From Acanthococcus lagerstroemiae (Eukaryota; Arthropoda; Insecta; Hemiptera; Eriococcidae): a stretch of DNA of 64,000 nucleotides. The stretch lies in NCBI GenBank assembly GCA_031841125.1, contig CM063108.1, positions 53,528,122-53,592,121 on the forward strand, read 5' to 3'. The position numbers were made by a program, and so were the translations under genes. Position 1 is the first letter of the stretch. The number at the start of each line of letters is the position of its first letter. This document shows positions 23,501 through 35,500 of this stretch, in pieces. The notes beneath the pieces were generated by a model. It was not told the DNA's origin and did no database searches. It saw nothing but the letters and a program-made list of their open reading frames with translations.

Positions 23501-26500
23501 AATTTGTAAAAAGTCCTCTAAGGACTACCATGACTGATAAGAGAACTAAGTCGCTTCTCATTCTTACTACTCAGAAAGATTTAGTAGACCAGATTGATGT
23601 GAAAAAAATTGTACAAATTTGGTCAATGGTAAAAACTCGAAAAATTAAAATATAAAACTAATGATAAATGTCAGAATGAGTATCTACCTACGTGTATATA
23701 TAGCCTTTTTTTGTGAATTTTTTTCTTACATACATGTATATTACTTATTACTTGACCAAATAATCTTTTGTTGTTTTATTTATTTATTTATTTTTTTAAA
23801 TCATGATTGTAGGTAGTGTTTTCTTTCTTATTAAATATAAACATTTCATTATAAAATATATCCATTGCATTTTTGATTTTATTCAGGTTGCCAGTGATTG
23901 TCAGCATGGGACAGTAGTTTAAAGTCGGCAAATTTAAGAAATAAAATGTATTAATCGACAAATTTCTCCTTTTGCACCCCCCCCCCCCCAGACAAAAAGT
24001 CAGGTTTCGCCCCTGCGAGACAGTCACCAGATTACTGTGCTCGAAGAACCGCGTAGCTCCGTTGAAACAAGTTTCAGTGCCGAGACTTGAGCTCTGCGGT
24101 GCTGTACTCCCATCCAAATTGATGGTTCGAGTCCAAGGCATCCTAAGGATTGAGTTTGAAGCCATTCCCCTGTGGACAGACTCAGCAATAGTGGTTGCTT
24201 GGTTGACCAGGCCGCCAACCACGTGGAAGACGTTTATAGCCAACCGTGTAGCTAAAATCCGAAGTGAGACTAAACCTGGAATGTGGCGCCCCGTGCCAAC
24301 TAAACAGAGCCCGGTCAACCTGGCCTCCCGTGGTGTCATGCCTGAGCAACTAGATGACGACTTTTGGTGGCAAGGACCCAAATTCTTACAACAGCCGATC
24401 TCTTACTGGCTACTCCGACGCGTGACTGAAGGAAGCGCCGCCGCGAAGGAAATTCGCCGTAACCATGCCTTCAATTTTCTAACCTTGAAAACTGACCGCA
24501 TTTTTGAACGATTCTCGGATTTGTCTTACTTGCAACGGGTATTTAATGCCGTGTTGTCGATGCCTTGCCCCCCTCCAGCTGCCTGAGATCCAGAACGCCA
24601 CCAAAGGGCTGATCCGTACGGCACAGTCTACCGAGTTTGTCGGTGACTTTTGGAGAAGCTGATCCGAGAGAACCAAATGGGAAAGCACAGTGCTCTACTT
24701 CCAGGAATGCCGCGAATTGGCGGTCGTCTCCGTAACGCCCCCCTTCTGCCAAAAACCAAACAACAGATTCTTTTGCCTAAATTTCACTCATTAAATAAGT
24801 TAATTTGCGGATCTTACACCACCAGCACCCGTGGACTGGCAAGGAAATTGTAAAGGGGGAATACTGGTTGGGACCCGCGGGCGCCAACCAGTATTTTTCC
24901 ATTCCTGGAACAAGTCATATTTTGGGCGGGCCCGCAGTCCAAAGGGCCCAGCCGGGGATTCCCCCATTCCCCCCAGCCAGTCCGCTGTTGATCTCCAGTA
25001 CTTTTCAATGACCTCCAACCTTTAACACCGGGACATTTTCTAATCGAAGAAGCGTTAACCATACCAGTATCATGATCTTGACGATTCAACCAACGAGACC
25101 ATGATCCGCTCATGTTGGAAACACCTTACATACATGGTTGGCTGTTTCTGGCGACGTTGGTCTCATGAGTACGTTTCAACCCTACAGGAATGTCGCAAAT
25201 GGCAGACTTGTAAGTCCAATGTTCAGGTGAATGATCTCGTCTTGGTCCACAGCGGAACGTTGCCCACCCAGTGGTCATTAGGACGAGTACTTGAAGTCCA
25301 TCCAGGAGCCGACGGCCTAGTTCACGTGGTCAAGGTGAAAACCGGGAAAGGTGAACTTATGCGACCTCTCGAAGATGGCCAAACTCCCGGTCACCAATTG
25401 AGTACCACTGCTTGTATTTTTTCATCTGTGTGTTTAAATGTTAGTCCTATTCTTAAGATGTGTATAGCTATTTACTATTTTATTCTTTTACGATCCTAAG
25501 TTGTTTAGTACCTTACTTTTGTATTTTTTTAGTTTCATTTCTCCATTTTCCTAAAAAGACATTTTATCTTAGTTCGACGCCCTTTTTGGGGCGGACGATG
25601 TGTATGCCTACGGACGCGTTTCCTGTTGTTTCCATTTCAGAGCCATCTATACTATCATCCATCCTTTTGTCCTTAAAACGACATTCCTGTCCTTTGTTTT
25701 CCCTTTTCTTTTGTTCCGTCGCTTTCGCTCACCAGCGTCAAGATATAGATATATGTACCTACGAGAGGTGTCCCAAAAGTTTTGCACAGCATGCTCTGGC
25801 GGCGGCGGTAATTTACCCAGCGGATTCGTTGTATGCTCATTTTGTAGCTTGGCCCGTCAGGAAGACGGACCTGTATTTGTTTTTGTCGTACGATAATTTG
25901 ATAAAATGTCAGACGAGTTAGCGCAACACCCCGACAATAATTCTTCGGGTCGCGTAATTGCTTCGGAGCAACGTGCATACATTAAGATTGAAACTCTTCG
26001 CGGCAAAATCTGTGCCCGAAATTAATTGTGCATTATTTGAAGTTTGTGGTGATAATGTGGTGAACTGTTCCACAATTCAACATTGGTCTAATCCTTTTCA
26101 ACAGGATCAAGCATCAAAAACAATCCGAGAAGTGATCGACTTTCAATCGTCACAGGTGACAATCTTCATTTATGATCATACGGGAACTGTGGCCACAAAT
26201 AAAGGTCCCTCCTGGTCGTAGTATCACCACCGAGTATTGTAAGACTTCTTACGTAAAAATTTGGGACTATGGCTTCGGAAAATCCAACCTAGAAAGCTGG
26301 AATGCGGAATAATCTTTCTTCACGACAGTGCACGTCCACATATCGCCGATTATCTTATCGAAAGTGGCTATGAAACGTTACCACATCCACCGTATAGTCC
26401 CAATCTGAGTCCGCCTGACTATGACCGGTTCCCAAAGTTAAAAGAACCCCTTCGGGGAGTTCGTTTTTCCATCTTAGGGGACCTGAGTAATGCCGTGACC

Positions 26501-29500
26501 CGAAGAATTGTCAAGGTATTGCGCTAACTCATCTGACATTTTTTCGAATTATCGTACGACAAAAACAAATACAGGTCCGTCTTCCTGAAGGTCCAAGCTA
26601 CAAAATGACGATACAACGAACCCGCTAGCTAGGTAAATTACCGCGGCCGCCAGAGCGCGCTGTGCAAAACTTTTGGGACACCCCTCGTATATAGTGTGTT
26701 TTTTTGTTGTGTTTTTTTCATATAGTATTACCCGTCTGCAAAATGCGGCAAAAAATGGCATTGACAAAAGTTGCTAATTCTGGTATTAAAAAGTATTTAA
26801 GCTGGCAATTCTTCGACCGCTTTGACCAATCAGAACACAGAACTACTAAGTTACCAAATAATTACCTGTTCAGGAAATTTTTAAATTGCCTGAGAGGCAC
26901 TACTTTTCAGACGGGTAGTTACTCTTTAGGGTCGGCTACTAGTATCCGAGCCTATTGCAATCACTTTTTCTGTTCTAGTATGATCATTGATCTCAGTCAC
27001 AGTTCAGTTCAGTAGATCAGTAGAGTGTCATTTCAGATTTAGGCGATCTGAATCATAGTTTAGTTCAATTTTACAGCCATGTAAAACAACCTACTCCTTG
27101 ATCTTGATGTTCTTATCAGCAAAATACGGGCTTACATTGTTACGTTTTATATTTTTGGATTTTACTCTCTACAGACGGAATTATTTCTTCGAGGGGATTT
27201 ATAAGAGGTGAGATATGCTTGTCTATGATGAGGAGCGAGATGCGAGAATCGTCAGCTACGAGTAGTGTTCTAGTGTTCAGTGTTGGTATTTAGCAGGGAT
27301 GGAAATGTGAGTTGATAGCTGGAAGCTAGAAGCCAGAAGCCAATGAATTTTATCTAAAAATAGCAGAAGCTAAAAGTTGAACGCCTGATGTAAAAAATTG
27401 GAAGCTGGTAGCGGAAGCCAATTTTATTTTTAAACTTCTTTTAGCTTCTTTTTTCTGCTACTTAATTCTTTTACATTTGGGAATTTTACGTTTATTTTAC
27501 CATTTACATCAGTCTAGGTCGATTAATGTACTAATGCTAGAATATTATAAGTTTTATGAAAAAGGTAATCAAAAGATTAATGAAACCTACTCACATCAAA
27601 AACAAGAAAATTTCGATAAACGGACATAACGGACCCTGGGCATCAACAGACTTCTTTCCAGTGGAAGGGAGACAATTCCAAAAGGTGATACAATTCTTCA
27701 GAAGGAAAACAATGGAGCCAATGAGAAAGGGGAACACTGAGAACAAAAGCGAGTGAGATAAAAAAAAATGAAATAAAAGTAAAAGCAGCCTATTCAGACT
27801 GAGAGCGTGAAAGAGTCGCGCTCTACAATTTCAATAGCGTAAAAAAGGTGCTGAACTACTGTAAAAGTGATCGTTTTAGAAAATAGCTCCGATTGAAATG
27901 AAAATAGACTCTTCTGAAAGGAAATTTCAACATCTATCAATTTGGTTCTCTTCATTTTTTTGAAAAACTCTTTCATTTTTGAGATATTGTCTGAAAATTA
28001 AGTTTGTATGTTAATGGGATTTTCCCACATGATGACATGATCACTCCTACAAGTTTGCGATGACAGCGCGCCACCGTCTCGACCAGCCCGAATTGTCTAT
28101 GATGTGATCAATATGAACTGATGAATTGGTTGCGTAGCAACCATTTTACAGGAGGAAATATTTGAAGATCTACAATAACTACGTTTTTGGATTAAGTTGT
28201 CTTCAAGATTTTTGGACGTTTAGCATTCTCTTATTCTAATTTTTCATGTTATCGGTGAAACATTATAAGAGAATTCTTGACGGTTGAACCCCGAAGGCCG
28301 GACCTATTAACTTCTATAATTTTTAGTTCACATAAATGGATAAATGGAACCTACTTTTCTTCCCGGAAAAATAATTTTGATTTTTCCCCGTAATTCAGAG
28401 AATATCCGGAGCATTCACGTAGTATAAGGGGTCAGTATTGTATTCTTCACAATCTGTACATTAAATTTTGGTCATGGTATAATATTTCGTATCAAGGTCC
28501 GACTGACATATAATTTGATGAACTCCCTTAGAATTTTCTGAAACCTTTTGTCGTTCTCGGTTATCTAGCTTATCTAGCTGGAAAATTGAATTAATTTATT
28601 TCGTCGTAGTCAGTTTTGTTCGACGTAACCGAATAAAATGAAAAAATTACGAAATGACCATTGAATTTTTAAAATTTTGTCATACGACAGAACATTAAAT
28701 CGTTTTTTGTCAGAACGGATTTGTCAATGATATAACAAAAAAAGAATGAATCTAATGACAAAAACATTATGTTATTGCATTTCGTTAACGATTAAATGAT
28801 AAACTATACTGAAGACATAACAACTGATAACATATTATGCTACGCGACATTGCAATTGACAGTATAGACTATACTAAGGGCCGTGACAAAAAGGACAAAA
28901 TGGACGCTGTTATGCAAAAAGGACATGAGCGACAAAATCTGTTTTTTGAGAAAACATAACATTAAAAGTCAATGAATAATGCCGGTTTACGGGCATAATG
29001 TTTATACTGATGAGCTTTTTTCAACGTGAGTAATACACATTTTTGTATAGGGGGCCCAATTTTGAAAAATTTTACTTTTTACACTCTTTCCAACAATACT
29101 AATAACTCATTTTGTCAACAAATGTCTCGGAAGTCCTTTTTGCTTAACAGCGTCCAAATGATAGAATAATTTTGTCAAGACGTAACAAAACCATGAAAAA
29201 ACAAAATGACGAAACTCTGAAATTGACAATACTTATGACATAACCAAAGAAGATGGAATGCTTCTCTGACAAAATGACACAAAATCGTTGTGTCTAAGCA
29301 CATTGGTTGTGGTGCCAAGCTTCAGACTCTGAAATCTTGAGCTGCTCCCATTGCGGCTAGACGCAGGCCTTTTAGAGCCCTTCATACTGCGTTCAGTGCG
29401 TACCTAGGCATTCTGTGTATTTTTTTCAAACTTCAGCACATTTGTTCGGCGGTTGTCGTAGTACTAATCTTTTTTTTTATGTCTTTGTTTTTTTTTTCTT

Positions 29501-32500
29501 ACAAGTATTGATTCATGTGGCTATTGTCTGTTATGCGCCTCTTTGCGATAAGTATTTGAACGTTGCTATTTTTTCTTTAATACGAGTATTCGGTATCAGC
29601 CATTCCCCCGTTTCATGTAAAAGTGCTTCGATGCGGTAAGTCTTTTTCATTTCTGCTAGGTAGTACTCAAAATGGTGTGTCATCTCGCTTATGTAACCAC
29701 ATAAAAGAACAATGCACTGTAAGTACACGAGCGAAGTGGTATAGAGGAACGAGAAACAATTAAGAGATTATATTACCAGTATATAGAGCTGACTAGGACA
29801 TGTATCGTTTTCGTTTCAATTTGAACGAAAAATTTAAATTTTGTTTACACATAAATTCAAATTCACCACCTAACAGTATCATTTTCGAAAAGTTAAAGAA
29901 AAAAAAAGAAAGAAAAAAAAACAGTAGATGCCACCATAATGGCTTGGTCTTCATCACGCCGTGACGAGGGAGAGGAAACTCGACAGCTGTTTTACGTGAA
30001 TTAAAAACATGAGCCGTTGTTCGTGCGACGATCAAAATATTGAACTTAGAAATGGTTCGTTCTTTTAATTTACAGCGAAGTTTAATTAAAAATTTAAATA
30101 CAGGTAATGGGGCTCACACGCTACACAACATTGTTCGTGTCGATTTCCGCAGCGAAATGTGAAAAATATGTTTATAATTGAAAAGATAGTTCGGACTTGA
30201 ACGACCAAACAGGTTGGCCAGAGAGGTCACGACGATTTTTACTCGTAGCCGGTGAAGAGACGAATACGTCTTAATTTGCAACCCTTCTTCCGGTTACAAA
30301 TTTCAAATTTACTTCGTCACTTCGTATCAATCCGAGACTGAATTCAGCGAAATGTTCGCTAACTTCATAATATTATGCTGATTCGAGTGATCAAAAAATT
30401 GCTTCTTTGTAGCAGGGGTTTTGAAAAAAGTCATAATTAACAAATGCTAGTGATATTCAAAGTGGAAACCAGTTACCATGTTAATTTTAAGTCCACATAG
30501 TTAAATCAAGATGGCTATCTACGAAGAAGTTCACCTTTCCCAGTGGAGAGTGCAGGACTTAAAAGTTTATTTTTGGGAAATTAGGTGTTTCATTAGCATT
30601 AATAAACAATTGCAGTAACATTTACCATAGCTGCTTAACGATTGTTTTTAATTCGATTTGCTATAGCCGGTTTAATGCAAGACCACGTTTTAAAAAATTG
30701 AAAAATCGAACCAAATTCCGGCCATTTCTAATTAATAAGCCTTATTAACAGTGTTAGACAAAACGATTTTTTGTCATTTTGTTAGAGGAGCATTTCATCT
30801 TTTCTTATTATGAGGTAAAGTATCCTATTAACGCCACCCTTAAGTTTTTTGAATATTATGTTGCATCTAATTAACTTAGCGGAGGGGCTGCGATGTTTCT
30901 GAATAGACAATTTGTTTTTTATCAACCTAGCGGGGTGAGAATTTCGACAATTGTCGCTGAAAAACATTTATAGTCTTTCTAGTAGAGGTCTCTCATTGGC
31001 GTTGTTGGGAACCAGGGTCCGTAATAACGCCAGTATATGACTTGTTTGAAAAAATTTTTTTGTTCGTATTACCGTTATTGGTTTGTGAACATTTCGTCTT
31101 ATGCGTGAAAACATATGAATTTCCCGTTGTAAAACCGTTTTTACCATATTGGTAAGTAGTACAAAAGCTCTGCTACCAAAAGATATTTTTCAAAAAAAAA
31201 AAAGAGACAGAAAAATTGAAATAAGACTTCCTTTTTATTGAAAAAAAAAATTAAAACTGGAGCCTTCTCAAGATCCTCCTCGGTCCACCGAGCCCTTTTT
31301 CTTCCTCTATCATTTGGTTTTTCCATCTGAAACACGAATTTACCAAAAACGTGAAATTTTATAAATTGGCGTTATTAAGGATCCTTGACTTGAAAAAGTT
31401 TTTGGATCATTGTGAATATAACAGTCTAGTGGTAGTTCTGCACAAAAGTGATTCGAATACTGGATGAAAAATGGAATCCAATGATATATAGCATTTACCT
31501 CAATTCTGATTGAAAATAATTAGATTTCAATTTTCAAAATGAAAAACAAATCCTTAATCCACATAATATGTTGACCGCATATTTTCAAACAAGTGATTAT
31601 ATCTTATCACAGATTTGCGTCAGCGACATTGAAACTAAACTGGATGGCATTATTTTCATTCCCAAACACGACTCTGACGTCACTTTCATAACCTGCTGGA
31701 TAGTTTTGGAAATATTGATAGATGGCGTTATTCGGGGACTGGCGTTATTAGGATACTATAAGTTTTGTCACCTTCAGAGTTTTGTCATTTTATTTTTTCA
31801 TGTTTTTGTTATATCTTGACAAAATTATTTTGTTATTTTGTCTTCCTTTTTGTCATGTTACTGAGCTTTGCCTGCTGGTCTACTGTCAGTGGCAATGTTG
31901 CTTAGCATAATATGTTACTAATTGTTATGTCGTTTAACATAGTTTATCATTTAATCATTAATGAAATGTCTTAACATGAATTTTGTAATTTTGTTTTGTC
32001 AGTGGATTCATTTTTTTTATTATGACATTGACAAAACGGTTCTGACAAAAAACGATTCAAGGTTTTGTTATACTTATGACAAAATTTTGAAAATTCACAC
32101 TACTTATTAATAATTGAAACAATCACTGTATCGACAATTAAAACAGTCAATACATACATAATCAAAACGATAATTATATCAATAATTAAAATAATTGATT
32201 GACACATACATAATACAAAATCAGTACATATATACTAATGATAAAAGTAATAGTTATACATAGGTATTGACCATTGAAATAATTTGTGTATTAAATTCAA
32301 TAAATCAATAATCTACATGACTAATACATACATAATTGAAATGAACAATATAATAATAATCAAACTATTAAATATACCAAAAGTCAAAATAATCAATATA
32401 TTATATTGATATTCTAAATATAATTAATATATTGAGAATTTAAATGATTCATATATTTTCTAATAATCAAACTAACGGATGTATCAGTAATTGAAATGAC

Positions 32501-35500
32501 TGATGTGTTGGTAATAAAAGTAACTAGTGTATCAGCAATTAACATGATTAATATATCAAAAACCAAAATAATCGATTTATCAATAATCAAAATGATTAAT
32601 ATATCAAAAACCAAAATAATCGATTTATCAATAATCAAAATGATTAATATATTATAGTAATAAATAGAATATTTCAATATTTGTACTTGAAATTTTTTAT
32701 GCTTTAATAACACTACACAACTCCCCACTATCCTGACGCAGGCCCATTCTAGGCATTCTTGGGATGGGGGTGCGGTGTCCCGGGACCAATTTGGCATGCG
32801 TGCATCACGATATGCCCCACTATCACCAAACACTGCACAACAGTTTGAGATTATTTTAACAACAATGACATGAGAATATATGTTTCTGTATGTATTTTCA
32901 ACGAGGAATTTAATGCGGATATCGTAATTTTTTAAACTAAGTATACTTAGTTCATTTTTTCCTATCTCCTATCTCAATTGCGAATTTAAGTATCATCAAG
33001 ATGAAAATACTGATCAATCAACTATGCACGTGGTGTTACATTATTGTTCAGTATTGTTATCAGTATCAGTGTAGTTATTTGTGGATGACAAAAAAGGAAT
33101 AAAAAAATGAAAATATGTTGATAAGATTTTAATTTTGAATAAGGAAAATGAGAGGTTCTTGAGAAAAATGGTTAACACCATCGTATTCAGTATTCAAAAT
33201 ATAGCTAAAATCATATAATCTCATCCCGTTGTTTTTTATGCTGTTGTGTAGTGCAGTTAAAATAATTTATACATTATTAATCAAAACAATCGATGTATCA
33301 GTATTCACAATTATAAGTAAGTGATAGTCAAAATAATTGAAGACACCAATTCCAAAAAGGGCTGAGTCTATATTTAATTGAAACGGCAATTTTAGCGACA
33401 TCAGTTGGTCTAATGTGGAAATGTGACTGTATCAGAATAGTAAAAATAAGAACCTAATCTGTCACTGTACATGTGTTCAAACATTCGGGTGCTCAGGACC
33501 CGTTGCTGAGAAGTGCTTTGTCCCAATTTGGTTTCATGTTTGGGAAATGACCATTTTGGACTAGGAACTTTTTTGAATTGGTATCTTCAATTGGACGCTG
33601 TTAAGTGTAACAGAACCAAAACCAACAAAATCTGTTTTTTGAGAACACGTGATTCGAAGTTCAAGAGCCATGTAGAAACTATATGACATATAGCCTTTAC
33701 TGATAAGCTTTTTTCAACGTGAGTACACATTTTTGAATCGGGGCCGAATTTTGAAAAATTCTACTTTTTACGCTCTTTCCAACTATAAATATTAATAACT
33801 TATTTTGTCAACAAATGTCGGTTGGTTCTGTTACGCTTAACAGCGTCCAATTAGTGCATTGATAATTAAAATAATAGGTATATCAGTAGTTGAAATAATT
33901 TACTTATTGTCAATTGAAATAACTATAATACATCAATAACCAAAAATAATCAAATATATGTATTAATAATAAAACTGATTGATTAAAAAAAAAATGAATA
34001 ATTGGCTTATGAACAGTCACAATAATTGATGTAAGTATCAATAATTGAAATACTGGGTACATTAATAAGCAAAATTTTTAATCTAAATAATTTATCAAGA
34101 ATCAAACTGACTCTGATGTGTCAAAAATCAAAGAAACTTCTATAGGTATTTGTAATTAGAATAATTGATACATCAGAGATATTATTGATTAGAACAATAA
34201 TTTAATATATTATTAGTAATTAAAATAACTGAAATAAGTATTAATAATCAAAATAATTGGTATGTCAATTATTAAAATGATTGATATACCTACAATCAAA
34301 ATAGTATAGTAATAATTAAAATAACTGATTTATAAATAATCAAGATGAAAAGTATATAATATATTGATAAACTAAAAAACTGCTGAATCGATAGTTAAAA
34401 TAATAATTTTTCATATGACGAATAAAAACAATTACAGTATACTTTCAAAGCATAAATATTTTATTCAAAATAACCAAACTATTATTATGTAATTTATAGT
34501 TAAAATGTCAGTAATCTACAGTCAAAATAAATATTTAAAACCACTTTACTCAGGTATTAATTAATTTATTTTCTTTGTAATATGCAAGAAAAATGAACTA
34601 CTACATTGGCTGTCAGTTTCTTTACCAAATCAGATTAGCATTTCTGTATTAATAGGGGTATCTTATGATTAGATATTGGTGGAAAGTCGGTACCTTTTAT
34701 TAGAAAATTAAAATGCACTCCTTCGTTCGCTTGAAAAGGAGAAAGTTATACTCATCCTTATTCGCATGAAATTGAAAGCCCGTATTTTCGATACCGTAGG
34801 CAAAAAAATTTTAATCCTAACTTTTTTTTTTTTTTTTAATTATTCTTTTTAAACGTGAATTATACTGTTTAAAATCTTTTTCCTATTGTTTGTGGGCTTT
34901 TCAGCCCTTTTGACTTGAGATATTGCTCATGTTCTAGTTCTCTCTATTGACCGGCTGATTTGGAGGTGGGACTCCGCGAAAATTCTGTAATTATTGGTTG
35001 GTTTAATTCGTATCGTGTGATCACGTTGGTGCGATTTGTGGCGTCTCGTATTTTTTACCTTTGAATTACAAAATACTGTATCATCTGGAACCTACTTTAC
35101 GAGTCATGTGCTAGAAATTCGGAAATTAAGTGATTAACCTACCTGCTTTTGCAAGACTTTTCATTAAATCTTGGTGCCATTTCCTTCTAACATTTCTGAA
35201 TTGTAAATCTGACGCCTGATCCCATATGAACCGACAGGTCGCTACTGGTGCATGATTAAAGTTCAGAATATGAATTATCTGATGGTGAAGTATATGTAGC
35301 TACAGTCCCAGGATTCACTGTAGAAGATTTTTTGAAATGAGTACCCAAGGTCCGGATAATTTCCTCACGTCGATTAAATTTAAGAAGTATATCGACCAAA
35401 CCACTGAAAATATTGAGCAGGACGAGAGAAGTTACGATCATAATTTGCATTTCATGGAGTCCTTGTTCTGTGCGAGATGCTGACAGCGGAACTCAGACAA

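Larger units (their letters stand above)
21960..25400 (+). pseudogene. BEL/Pao retrotransposon pol remnant
   Basis: Discontinuous, frameshifted similarity to BEL/Pao pol. An RT/RNase H linker runs at about 21980-22006 plus 22234-22430, including the DWD and F-S-D-A-S phrases. RNase H continues at 24016-24390 (PRLELCGAVL, LWTDSAIV, SRGVMPEQL, WWQGP). An RIGGRLRNAPLL pre-integrase segment lies at 24715-24790. The integrase C-terminal extension is at 25021-25397 (LTPGHFLIEE, then a basic V-L-V-H segment). The catalytic integrase core is missing and the frame is broken at several points, so it is dead. Two hAT insertions interrupt it. LTRs were not firmly identified; 25590 onward (GATGTGTATGCC) may begin one. 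Confidence 0.75.
28662..32098. mobile_element. foldback element with ~400-bp inverted arms
   Basis: The left arm (28662-29300) and right arm (30751-32098) are inverted complements over about 400 bp once two insertions are removed: a MITE at 28902-29155 in the left arm and an element at 30819-31757 in the right. Landmarks are AATCGTTTTTTGTCAGAAC and AACATATTATGCTA. The loop of about 1.45 kb has no recognised gene. Terminal target duplications were not resolved. Confidence 0.75.

Noticed and set aside
23972..24586. free-standing host gene
   Set aside because: The protein is clearly BEL/Pao pol and begins inside the hAT end; it is a remnant, not a host gene.
25460..25921. 153-aa + strand frame
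   Set aside because: Spans BEL 3' or LTR-like DNA and the mariner left end; no coherent protein.
32414..32833. 139-aa - strand frame with repeated I/L/D segments
   Set aside because: It is the translation of the AT-rich tandem array; the repeats are of DNA origin, with no start context or homologue.
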